From: Pontibacter coccineus
GTDB lineage: Bacteria > Bacteroidota > Bacteroidia > Cytophagales > Hymenobacteraceae
Assembly: GCF_030546575.1 (NCBI RefSeq)
Contig: NZ_JAUOTN010000009.1
Span: forward strand, 124,001 to 188,000
Reading direction: 5' to 3'
DNA length: 64,000 nucleotides
Shown: piece by piece, positions 54,460 through 62,966 of the stretch
Layout: every line of letters begins with the position of its first letter
How positions within the stretch are numbered: position 1 is the stretch's first letter
Notes under the pieces: generated by a model
The model's database searches: none
Seen by the model: the letters and a program-made list of their open reading frames with translations, nothing else
What the model was told of the DNA's origin: nothing
Translations under genes and position numbers: made by a program

Positions 54460-56022
54460 ATGAAAATTACATATTCTAAAATAAAGCTCTTTCTTGTTGC
54501 TACGCTGTTGTTCAGCACCTCCTGCGAGAGCTATCTGGATATCAACGAAGATCCTAACTTACCCACAATCGTACCGGCACATACTCGCTTGGTAGGAGCT
54601 ATTACTACTACCAATGGAGCGTCTATGTGGCGTGGTTCGCGCGAAGTCGCCGGCATTACGCAATATGCTTCCACGGCACTCACTACTGGCTCGAACAGGA
54701 ATGCGGAGACCTGGCGCTTTACTGCCAGCTACTTTTTCTGGCAAAACGCTTATGTGTTTACAATGCCTAACTGTGTGGACCTGATCGTGCTGGGGGAGAA
54801 AGAAGGAAACCCTCATTTTGTAGGAGCCGGCAAAACGCTCTTAGCCCTTAACTACGGCATGCTCACCGACCAATATGGAGCTATTGTGGTGGATGACTAC
54901 TACGATGGGACGTCGCAAATTAAGCTTACTCCAAAGTTCAATACACAGGAAGAGGTGTATCAGAAGATAGATCAATTGTTGGATGAGGCGATTGAAGCGT
55001 TTAACAACCCGAACAACAAGGTGTCGCTGAACTTTAGTGGCGGAGACATTATGTATCAGGGCAATGTGGATAAATGGCGTAGGCTGGCATGGTCGCTTAA
55101 GGCAAGGTATGCTAACCACCTCTCAAAGAAAGGTAGTTTGTATAACTCAGCGAAAATAATTGAGGCTGCCCAAAATGGATTTAATGCAGACGGTATGGAT
55201 GCTGAGTTTGCTTACATGGCAGGAGCACAGCAGACGGATGAGAACCCTTGGTATAGCTGGGGTGGTTTTACATCTGTAGATCCGGTAAATGATCGCTACT
55301 TCGCCTGGACTCAGTTTTTCGTGGACCTGCTTCAGAACCTGCCGGTAACGGAGACAGATTATCAGGATCCACGCATCAGTCGCATCATGAACCCGGCGCC
55401 TTCAGATGGTCAGTACCGTGGTCTTCGCTCCGGATTAGGCCTGGCAGGTGGTCAGGGTGGTTCAGGTAAATTTACCTCGGTGTCAGACTACGGACTGTTT
55501 AAAAACAGTGGCTATTATACAAAGGCAACCTCTCCGTTCCCCTTCATTACCTACTCTGAAGTTAAGCTAATCGAAGCGGAGGCTAAATTAAGGTCTGGTG
55601 ACGCGGCAGGTGCCTTAGTTGCTTTTGAAGAAGGTGTTAAAGCTAATATGCGCAAGCTTGGGGTAACTTCTGCCGAGATTAACGCTTATTGGGCAGCACT
55701 GTTGGCAGATGGGGTAGCAGCTCATTTCTCTAACCAGACGCGGGGCCTGAGTCATATCATGCGCCAGAAGTATATCACGCAGTGCCTGAACCCTGAAACA
55801 TGGGTCGATATGCGCCGCATGGACTTCAGTCAGGAGATCTACGGTCCTTCGCTGAAGCGCCCTGAGAACATTAATACCGTTGTGTTCAATGCCAATGATC
55901 CGAGTCAGTGGATTCAGGGTATGGTATATGAAACGAATGAGCAGAACCGTAATGGGGAGCAGATAGGTGACAACTCTGAGCGGTATCGCCTGCTCACACC
56001 GCTTTGGTGGAACCGTCCCTAA
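54460..56022 (+). CDS. SusD/RagB family surface lipoprotein (first copy)
   Basis: The 520-residue lid protein for the SusC barrel has a lipoprotein signal (LFLVATLLFSTSC). The family start is SYLDINEDPNLPT. Helical TPR-like parts include DQLLDEAIEAFNNP and KWRRLAWSLKARYANHLSKK. The C-terminal region has EVKLIEAEAKLRSGDAAGAL and MRQKYITQCLNPETWVDMRR, diagnostic of SusD-like_2 proteins. It follows susC directly, and a strong hairpin terminator lies just after it. Ligand specificity is not predictable from sequence. Confidence 0.94.
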   Translation: MKITYSKIKLFLVATLLFSTSCESYLDINEDPNLPTIVPAHTRLVGAITTTNGASMWRGSREVAGITQYASTALTTGSNRNAETWRFTASYFFWQNAYVFTMPNCVDLIVLGEKEGNPHFVGAGKTLLALNYGMLTDQYGAIVVDDYYDGTSQIKLTPKFNTQEEVYQKIDQLLDEAIEAFNNPNNKVSLNFSGGDIMYQGNVDKWRRLAWSLKARYANHLSKKGSLYNSAKIIEAAQNGFNADGMDAEFAYMAGAQQTDENPWYSWGGFTSVDPVNDRYFAWTQFFVDLLQNLPVTETDYQDPRISRIMNPAPSDGQYRGLRSGLGLAGGQGGSGKFTSVSDYGLFKNSGYYTKATSPFPFITYSEVKLIEAEAKLRSGDAAGALVAFEEGVKANMRKLGVTSAEINAYWAALLADGVAAHFSNQTRGLSHIMRQKYITQCLNPETWVDMRRMDFSQEIYGPSLKRPENINTVVFNANDPSQWIQGMVYETNEQNRNGEQIGDNSERYRLLTPLWWNRP

Positions 56023-56040
56023 TTAGTTTTCTTTTTCTGA

Positions 56041-56075
56041 AGATCCCCCTGTGGAGGAGGGGGATCTTCTTTCAT
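56041..56075 (+). terminator. Terminator after the first susD
   Basis: AGATCCCCCT (56041-56050) pairs with AGGGGGATCT (56058-56067) over 10 bp around a 7-nt loop, followed by TCTTTC. The T-run is weak, so some read-through into the downstream hydrolase and amidase genes is likely, as in SusCD operons where transporter genes are more strongly expressed. Confidence 0.7.
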
Positions 56076-56089
56076 TAGGGTTACTTCAT

Positions 56090-57010
56090 ATGCATAAGCT
56101 TCTACTCTTACCTTTTGTCTTTTTTCTTTCTATCATGGCTAAAGATGTGGTTGCGCAAGCACCGATTGAAAAAGAGCTACGACAAAAGACATTTGAACGG
56201 TTGCGAACTATTATCGAGAGCTCTCCGGCACTCACAGGCATGGTCGCAGTTGACCTCTCCAATGGCGACACGTTCGCTTTCAATCAAAACGAAATTTTTC
56301 CACAAGCCAGCGCCATCAAGATTCCTATTCTGATGGAGGTATACAGTCAGGCATATAAGAAAAAAATTGCCCTAAAAGATATGCAGCCGATAGACCCAGC
56401 CGCTGTGGTTGGGGGTACAGGCGTCATTAAGGATTTACAGGGGCCTGTTTCGCTGAGTATACAGAACCTGGCGGTACTGATGATTACCTTAAGTGATAAC
56501 ACCGCTACTAATATCCTGATCGACCTGGTCGGTATGTCTGAGGTTAACAAATCACTACAGGCACTGGGCTTGCAACAAACCCGACTTCAACGCAAAATGA
56601 TAAATGCAGCGGCCTCGGGCCGTGGGGAAGAGAATATCGCTACTCCTGCTGAGGCGGCCCGTATCATGCAAATGTTATACAAGGGAGAATTCCTGAATAA
56701 AGCTACTTCAGCGGATATTGTTTCGATTCTGAAAAAGACAGATCGCAGGACCAGCCGATTAGCTCCTGGCATACCCTCAGAGGTTCCCATCGCCTTCAAG
56801 CCCGGTTCCTTAAACGGGGTATCAACTGAATGGGCCATTATATTGCTGCCAGAGCGGCCTTATGCGGTAGCTATCATGGAAAGCTATAAGATTGATGGAC
56901 AAGCGCCACAGGTCATGGAAGAAATCTCAGAAACACTCTACCAATACTTCTGGCGAGTCGGGAATGCTACCCGGTACGGCACCTATGTAGACCCGAAAAT
57001 GATAAAGTAA
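56090..57010 (+). CDS. Class A beta-lactamase-fold serine hydrolase, exported
   Basis: From ATG 56090 the product is 306 residues with a signal peptide (LLLLPFVFFLSIMAKDVVAQ). It has S-x-x-K in FPQASAIKIPIL, S-D-N in ITLSDNTATNIL, and a Glu in a region like the omega loop (SGRGEENIATPAEAA). In place of the K-T-G triad it has FKPGSLNGVSTEW. Such proteins include beta-lactamases and peptidoglycan-active hydrolases. The changed third motif and the neighbours (muramidase, amidases) favour a cell-wall or muropeptide substrate over antibiotic resistance. The alternative, a genuine beta-lactamase, cannot be excluded. The amidase gene starts 83 bp later. Confidence 0.8.
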   Translation: MHKLLLLPFVFFLSIMAKDVVAQAPIEKELRQKTFERLRTIIESSPALTGMVAVDLSNGDTFAFNQNEIFPQASAIKIPILMEVYSQAYKKKIALKDMQPIDPAAVVGGTGVIKDLQGPVSLSIQNLAVLMITLSDNTATNILIDLVGMSEVNKSLQALGLQQTRLQRKMINAAASGRGEENIATPAEAARIMQMLYKGEFLNKATSADIVSILKKTDRRTSRLAPGIPSEVPIAFKPGSLNGVSTEWAIILLPERPYAVAIMESYKIDGQAPQVMEEISETLYQYFWRVGNATRYGTYVDPKMIK

Positions 57011-57093
57011 GTGTTCTATCAATAGCTGTATCAGAGCTCTTTGTTAATGCTTTTGTATATGAATGTCTTTACTTCCAAGAAACACTTCATGAT

Positions 57094-58098
57094 ATGACGA
57101 TATCAAAACGCCCACTTTTCCTGCTGCTGGTTTTGCTCTGCCTGTATCATACAAATGCGCTTTGTCAGCGGAAGAGCAGTCCTTTAGCAGGTAAGACCAT
57201 TTGCCTGGATGCGGGTCATGGTGGTACCGCGCTCACTGATAGTTATCGGGTTGGCCCGACCGGTGAGCGGGAAGAGTGGATAAATCTGCGGGTGGCGCTG
57301 CTGTTACAGAAAATGCTGGAAGAAAGTGGAGCTACTGTGCTGATGACACGTCTGACTGACGAGAATGTTCCCTTTGATGATCGCATTCAATTAGCTACTG
57401 AGAACAAAGCCGATGTCTTCATCTCTGTGCATCACAATGCCACGGCTGATACCGCGGTAAATTTCCCCATCATCTACTATCATGGCAATGCTTCCGAAAA
57501 CAAGGGGAGTATTGCGCTGGGCAAGCTGCTGGCCAAAGAACTTTCAAATCATTTGTATACTGAGGCACCTCCGGCAACCTTGGTTTCTGACCATGCTATC
57601 TTCCCATCTGCTGGAGCGAAAGTGCTGCGCGGAACCTACGGCATCCCTGGTGTAATCGCTGAGGCATCCTTTTTTACAAACCCTGCTGAGGAAAGCCGTC
57701 TTAAAGATGACGCACATAACCGGAAGGAAGCGCAGGCTTACGTAGCGGCACTGGAGATCTTCTTCTCAAAACCTGTCCCAGGTATAGCATCTAAAAATTC
57801 AATAGTGACCCTTCCTCCGTTCAAAGTTTTTCAGGAGGCTGAGCGAGTAGATGGTACAGCCCTGCTCTGGCACCAGGATTATGTAAAAGGTAGTGAGCTG
57901 ATGAAGAGCAAGGATAAGCAAACGCTGCAACAGGCCTACGATCTGCTTACCCGCTCTGTCCGCTCTTTTCCCGACTCGTACCTTGCTGCACAATGCCACC
58001 TGAACCGCGCGCATGTACTCAAAAAATTAGGAAACCGGAAGGAAGCGAATGAGGAGAGAAGGCGGGCTAAAGAGTTTTATGTCGTGTTGGGTAAGTGA
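57094..58098 (+). CDS. N-acetylmuramoyl-L-alanine amidase (Amidase_3, AmiC type)
   Basis: Zinc amidase cutting the bond between MurNAc and the stem peptide. The 334 residues have a signal peptide. The catalytic domain shows ICLDAGHGG (zinc His), REEWINLRVALLLQKM (zinc Glu), VFISVHHNA (zinc His) and GVIAEASFFTNP (catalytic Glu). The C-terminal 85 residues after KPVPGIASK form an extension with a helical, TPR-like end (QTLQQAYDLLTRSV, HLNRAHVLKKLGNRKEANEE), not found in standard enzymes. It lies between the serine hydrolase and a second amidase of a different family. Confidence 0.92.
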   Translation: MTISKRPLFLLLVLLCLYHTNALCQRKSSPLAGKTICLDAGHGGTALTDSYRVGPTGEREEWINLRVALLLQKMLEESGATVLMTRLTDENVPFDDRIQLATENKADVFISVHHNATADTAVNFPIIYYHGNASENKGSIALGKLLAKELSNHLYTEAPPATLVSDHAIFPSAGAKVLRGTYGIPGVIAEASFFTNPAEESRLKDDAHNRKEAQAYVAALEIFFSKPVPGIASKNSIVTLPPFKVFQEAERVDGTALLWHQDYVKGSELMKSKDKQTLQQAYDLLTRSVRSFPDSYLAAQCHLNRAHVLKKLGNRKEANEERRRAKEFYVVLGK

Positions 58099-58184
58099 AT
58101 ACCCACTGACCGCAGGTATAACAGCTTCTACTTCTACATGTAACCAAATAAAAACCTCACCCTTTCAAATACTATAAACGAGTA

Positions 58185-58871
58185 ATGAGATTTAATTCCG
58201 GACAACTAAGAAACATTGCCCTCAGATGTGCTGTACTGGGTCTGCTACTTTGTAGCGCCTGTGCCTCACCCACTTTCAGGACACATTACAAACCTGTTGT
58301 CTTTGATGCCGAAAGAAAGAAGCTATCCCTTGAATATATGGAGAAGAGGCACGGCTTGGTGCAGGACTCGCCCTATATAAAACCCAAAATGATCGTGTTG
58401 CACTGGACAGCTATACCTACTCTAGAGCAGTCCTTCGACGCGATGAACCCTGTGCACTTGCCCGGCTCCCGCAGCAACCTGGGGGCTGTTAGTGCTCTGA
58501 ATGTATCAGCTCAGTTTCTGGTAGACCGTGATGGTACGATCTTCCAGCAGCTGCCTGATACCGCCTTTGCCCGCCATGTGATTGGTTTGAATCACAGTGC
58601 CATAGGGGTTGAAAATGTAGGTAGCGCAAAATCTCCTCTGACGAAAGCACAACTAAAGGCAAATGAGGAGTTGATCAGGTATCTGACAAAAAGGTATGGC
58701 ATCGAGTACCTGATTGGTCATTATGAGTACAAGCTGTTCATCGGTCACGAATTGTGGAAAGAAAGTGACCCTAACTATCTGACAGAAAAAACGGATCCGG
58801 GGGAATCTTTTATGCAAAAAATAAGAAAAAGAACGAAAGACCTTGAATTAAAGGGGCCACCGGCACGGTAA
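58185..58871 (+). CDS. N-acetylmuramoyl-L-alanine amidase lipoprotein (Amidase_2, AmpD type)
   Basis: The 228-residue product has a lipoprotein signal (VLGLLLCSAC). Its catalytic domain has MIVLHWTAIPT (zinc His), FARHVIGLNHSAIGVENVG (second His and Glu) and the zinc-binding end TEKTDPG (Asp). Its fold is unrelated to that of the preceding Amidase_3 enzyme. AmpD-type lipoproteins act on soluble anhydro-muropeptides in the periplasm. Only 21 bp beyond its stop begins the NamZ fragment, so the end of this gene is near a rearrangement point. Confidence 0.9.
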   Translation: MRFNSGQLRNIALRCAVLGLLLCSACASPTFRTHYKPVVFDAERKKLSLEYMEKRHGLVQDSPYIKPKMIVLHWTAIPTLEQSFDAMNPVHLPGSRSNLGAVSALNVSAQFLVDRDGTIFQQLPDTAFARHVIGLNHSAIGVENVGSAKSPLTKAQLKANEELIRYLTKRYGIEYLIGHYEYKLFIGHELWKESDPNYLTEKTDPGESFMQKIRKRTKDLELKGPPAR

Positions 58872-58886
58872 CCTCTTCAGTCTACA

Positions 58887-59258
58887 GTGCTTGGTCATCC
58901 GGACATGAAAGCCAAATACGCCTTCAGCTACACGCCTACAGGTATAAAAGGGATGGCCGAAACGCCGCTGCACCAGGACAAGGTATGTTACGGGCTGGAT
59001 CTGCACAATTACGATGTGAGCACTTTCCGGAAAACCGGCCGAATTAACCTGAGCTGGATGATCGAACTGTACCAGGCTTACCCGGATAAGGAACGCTTCT
59101 TCGATAACCAGATCGGTAACATCGACAAGCTGGCCGGTACCAAGAAGTTTAAGGAGCAGATCATCGCCGGTGTTTCGGAAGAGGAGATCCGCAAAAGCTG
59201 GGAGCCGGGGCTGAGCCAGTACAAGCAGAAGCGCCAGAATTACCTGCTTTATCCCTGA
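58887..59258 (+). pseudogene. Truncated duplicate of NamZ (C-terminal third only)
   Basis: The frame aligns with residues about 296-422 of the NamZ at 50001-51269. It shares LHQDKVCYGLDL-NYDVSTFRKT, GRINLSWMIELYQAYPDKER and the final KQKRQNYLLYP, with very few substitutions. A 12-nt deletion removes FKQS. The N-terminal catalytic part is absent and there is no signal peptide, so the product cannot be a working exported enzyme. It is followed, like the intact gene, by a SusC gene. It is probably the stump of a tandem duplication. Confidence 0.85.
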
Positions 59259-59853
59259 TAAAGGAGGCGTGTCAGATTGAAGATTTTCAGGACTTGATTT
59301 TGGGGATCAGGAATATAAACAGGAACATGCAGAATGTGTTATGTCCCGCGCTGTAACTGGAAAAAGCCGCATCAATACAGTTTATGCCTTCCGGTGTCTG
59401 CATATTTGAAAAGATTGACTTTGCCGGATTGTGCGCGTTTTGTTTGCTGTCACAACATTGGATTTTGGGGCAATTGCAGCTTTAAAATCAATAGAAGCGG
59501 TTGTTAGTCGGCAAAAGGATTAAATTAAAATAATTATTTAAAAATATATTAAATAAGTTTAATTTTATATGCGTGATTCTGCGTTATTTTGTATAGATTA
59601 GCATTGCTGCTTTTTTCTTTTTTAGCTAAAATGATTGCAATAACCTGTGCGCTATAAGCCTTTTTTACTAGTTTTAATGTGAGTTTAATATATACCCGAA
59701 TAGAGAAGGTCGAATGTTGCTGGCTAAATTGTATTATACAAAGTTATTTTGCCAGAGCGCCCGGCCAGCGTCCTGAGGAGAGTTAATTCTATGTTTTACC
59801 AATAACCAATAACCAATCTACCCACAATAATCTTAACCAATAGCCACGTAGTT
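59259..59853 (+). other. AT-rich upstream region of the second susC
   Basis: No gene is supported. The 595 bases are strongly AT-rich between 59520 and 59700 and end with a cluster of ACCAAT(A/C) direct repeats (59797-59845, at least four copies) just before the susC start. This long leader contrasts with the 125-bp leader of the first susC and may carry the promoter or regulatory sites. Confidence 0.45.
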
Positions 59854-62800
59854 ATGATGAAAAAATTACAGTGTTACCTATGGGGGATATGCTTCCTTCT
59901 GTTTCACTTTACAGCCAATGCTCAGAGCACGACTGTAACCGGCACGGTAACTGCCGCCTCCGACAATTCCCCGCTGCCTGGAGTTACGGTAGCCGTTAAA
60001 GGTCAGCCGCGTGGTACGAATACCAGCACGGATGGCAAGTTTTCTATTTCGGTAGCACCATCCGATGTGTTGGTGTTCAGTTTCATAGGCATGAAGTCTG
60101 TTGAGAAGCCTGTTGGCACGAACACAGTAATCAATGTGGCCTTGCAGGCAAACGAGCAGAGCCTGAGTGAAGTAGTAGTAACCGCCCTCGGTATCAAGCA
60201 GGAAAAGAAAGCCCTGGGTTATGCCGTAACAGAGGTTAAAGGTTCCACCATCGCCCAGACACAGCGCGAGAACTTCGTGAACGGCCTTGCCGGTCGTGTG
60301 GCGGGTGTGGAAGTGAACGCTTCTTCCGGTCTGCCAGGTTCGTCTTCTTCTATCGTGATCCGTGGTATCAGCTCCCTGAGCGGCAGCAACCAGCCATTGT
60401 TCGTAGTAGACGGTCTTCCGATTAGCAACAACACCACTTCTACCGGTGTGTTTGCTTCTTCTATCGGTGCCGGTTCCCGTTCATTCGAGAACAGAGGCGT
60501 TGACTTTACCAACCGTGCCGCCGACATCAACCCGGAGGACATTGAGAGCATCACCGTACTGAAAGGTCCTGAAGCGGCCGCTCTTTATGGTATAGAGGCT
60601 GCCTCTGGTGCCATCGTGATCACCACCAAGCGCGGTCAGGTAGGAAAGCCACGTATTAACTACAGCAACAGCTTCCGTATCGACCGCATCGTGCGCTACC
60701 CTGAGATCCAGCAGAAGTACGACAGAGGTGCCAACGGTTATACCACCGAAGGTGACGAAAGCCTTTCTTACTTCGGTGCCCCATACTCTTCTGAAGTGCA
60801 GTTTTACGACAACGTGAAGAACTTCTTTGATGATGCCTTCACACAAAAGCACAACCTGGCCTTCACAGGTGGCAACGAAGCCGCGCAATACCGCATCTCT
60901 GGTTCTTATACCGATGCACAGGGTTTCATCCCGAACACGGGTCTGGAGCGTATCACGCTTTCCTCAGCCATCACAGCTAAGTTGAGCAAGCGCCTTTCAA
61001 CAGACGTAACGTTCGACTATACCCGTTCTGACAACGACCAGGCCTTTAGAGGTGCCGGTGGTCCTTTGCTGCAGCTGCTGCGCTGGCCATCCACTGACGA
61101 CGCCAGCAACTACCTGACGCCAACTGGCAACAGAAGAGACTTCGGCGCTTACTCAACTGCTATTGAGAACCCGTTCTTCAACGTGAACAAGAACATCTTC
61201 AACTCCCTGACCGACCGCTACAGACTGAATGCCAGCTTAACAGCTGACGTGACGGACTGGATGAAACTCGTAGGCCAGGCAGGTGTTGACTACTACACAG
61301 AGAAAAACACGATCGTGCGTCACCCAGAGTCAAATGCAGGCCGCTCTTTTGGCGGTATCTTCGACCAGGCCGTGATCACGAACCGTAACCTGACGTTCCA
61401 GTACTATGCTCAGTTCACAGCCCCTACGCTGTTCAATGACAAACTGCGCACTGACCTGAAGCTGGGTAGCACGGTATATGACTACAACACCTTCAGTGCA
61501 GCCGCTACAGGTGAGCAGTTTATGGCCCCTAACCTGTACTCCATCAACAACACCACCCTTGCCACGCAGCGCGCTTACAACAACCTGACACAGCGTCGTT
61601 TGGTAGGTGCATGGGGTAGCTTCAACGCCAGCTACAACGACATCCTCTTCCTGACCTTGACAGGCCGTAACGACTGGAGCTCGACGCTGCCAGTGCAGAA
61701 CAACTCGTTCTTCTATCCATCTGCCGGTCTGAGCTTTGTGTTCACCGAGCTGGAGCCATTCCAGGGTATCAAGAATGTGCTGTCTTATGGTAAGTTGAGA
61801 GGCTCTATTGCCCAGGTAGGTAAAGATGCCCGTCCATACAGCATCCGTCCGTTCTACGAAACGGCTATGACAACGGGTGGTGGTTTCCGCTATGGTTTCA
61901 CTGGTCCAAGCCTGAACCTGCGTCCGGAAATGACAACTTCTTACGAATTCGGTACAGAGTTGAAGTTCTTCAACGATCGCTTCGGTATCGATGCGACTTA
62001 CTTCAAGAAGAAGTCAGTTGACCAGATCGTGCAGAACCTGCGTCTGAGCTATGCAACTGGTTTCGTACTGATGACCTTCAACGCCGGTGAGATGGAGAAC
62101 TCAGGTATAGAGCTTCAATTGAACGGTACGCCTGTGGAGAACAGCAATTTCAGATGGGATGTGTTGTTGAACTACACGAAGAACAACAGCAAGCTGACCA
62201 AACTTCCTGGCGATGTGCAGGAGTTCTACAACTCTGACACCTGGTTGTACGGCAACGTGCGTGTAGGCTCACGTGTAGACGGTCCGTTGACTACCTTCAC
62301 TGGCTACGACTACCAGCGCAACGATAATGGTGACGTGCTGATCAACCCTTCAACTGGTCTTCCTATCCTGAACACCAGCGAGTGGGCCATTGTAGGTGAC
62401 CGTAACCCGGACTTCAACATCGGCCTGACGAACACCTTCGCTTACAAAAACCTGTCACTCAACTTCCTGCTTGACATCCGCAAAGGCGGTGACGTGTACA
62501 ACGCCACAGAGCACTTCCTGACCACAACTGGTTTGAGCAAGCGCACGCTGAACAGAGAAGAGCCACGCATTGTGACAGGTGTGTTGAAAGACGGTCTGGA
62601 AAACACTGCCAGCCCAACACAGAACAACATTCCGATCGACCTTTACAGAAACTCTACTTACTGGGCATCTATCTACCCGCACCAGAGCTTCATTGAGAAG
62701 GACGTGAACTGGGTACGTCTGCGTGACGTGACACTGAACTACCGCATGCCGACCAGCATTATGGAGCGTGTTAAGTTCATCGAAGACCTGAACGTGTTTG

Positions 62801-62961
62801 TAACAGGCACTGACCTGTTCCTGATCACAAACTACTCTGGTCTGGATCCGGTTGCGAATGGTAACTCTGCTGCAGTAGGTGGTGCCGGTGGTTCCGGCCT
62901 TGATTACGGTAACTTCCCGTTGCCTAGAGGAATTAACTTTGGTATTAGAGCAGGATTTTAA
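59854..62961 (+). CDS. SusC/RagA family TonB-linked outer membrane transporter (second copy)
   Basis: The 1035-residue transporter is paralogous to the first copy, with a nearly identical signal region (KLQCYLWG versus KLQCLLWG). It has the carboxypeptidase-regulatory domain VTGTVTAASDNSPLPGVTVA, the signature NQPLFVVDGLPISN and INPEDIESITVLKGPEAAAL, and a barrel ending NFGIRAGF. Codon use is strikingly uniform and GC-rich compared with the first copy, which suggests high expression. The SusD partner starts 5 bp after the stop. Barrel loops differ between copies, so a distinct ligand is likely. Confidence 0.95.
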   Translation: MMKKLQCYLWGICFLLFHFTANAQSTTVTGTVTAASDNSPLPGVTVAVKGQPRGTNTSTDGKFSISVAPSDVLVFSFIGMKSVEKPVGTNTVINVALQANEQSLSEVVVTALGIKQEKKALGYAVTEVKGSTIAQTQRENFVNGLAGRVAGVEVNASSGLPGSSSSIVIRGISSLSGSNQPLFVVDGLPISNNTTSTGVFASSIGAGSRSFENRGVDFTNRAADINPEDIESITVLKGPEAAALYGIEAASGAIVITTKRGQVGKPRINYSNSFRIDRIVRYPEIQQKYDRGANGYTTEGDESLSYFGAPYSSEVQFYDNVKNFFDDAFTQKHNLAFTGGNEAAQYRISGSYTDAQGFIPNTGLERITLSSAITAKLSKRLSTDVTFDYTRSDNDQAFRGAGGPLLQLLRWPSTDDASNYLTPTGNRRDFGAYSTAIENPFFNVNKNIFNSLTDRYRLNASLTADVTDWMKLVGQAGVDYYTEKNTIVRHPESNAGRSFGGIFDQAVITNRNLTFQYYAQFTAPTLFNDKLRTDLKLGSTVYDYNTFSAAATGEQFMAPNLYSINNTTLATQRAYNNLTQRRLVGAWGSFNASYNDILFLTLTGRNDWSSTLPVQNNSFFYPSAGLSFVFTELEPFQGIKNVLSYGKLRGSIAQVGKDARPYSIRPFYETAMTTGGGFRYGFTGPSLNLRPEMTTSYEFGTELKFFNDRFGIDATYFKKKSVDQIVQNLRLSYATGFVLMTFNAGEMENSGIELQLNGTPVENSNFRWDVLLNYTKNNSKLTKLPGDVQEFYNSDTWLYGNVRVGSRVDGPLTTFTGYDYQRNDNGDVLINPSTGLPILNTSEWAIVGDRNPDFNIGLTNTFAYKNLSLNFLLDIRKGGDVYNATEHFLTTTGLSKRTLNREEPRIVTGVLKDGLENTASPTQNNIPIDLYRNSTYWASIYPHQSFIEKDVNWVRLRDVTLNYRMPTSIMERVKFIEDLNVFVTGTDLFLITNYSGLDPVANGNSAAVGGAGGSGLDYGNFPLPRGINFGIRAGF

Positions 62962-62966
62962 TTAAG

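Noticed and set aside
56090-57010. Antibiotic-resistance beta-lactamase
   Set aside because: The K-T-G motif is altered and the gene lies among peptidoglycan enzymes, so I describe it only as beta-lactamase-fold.
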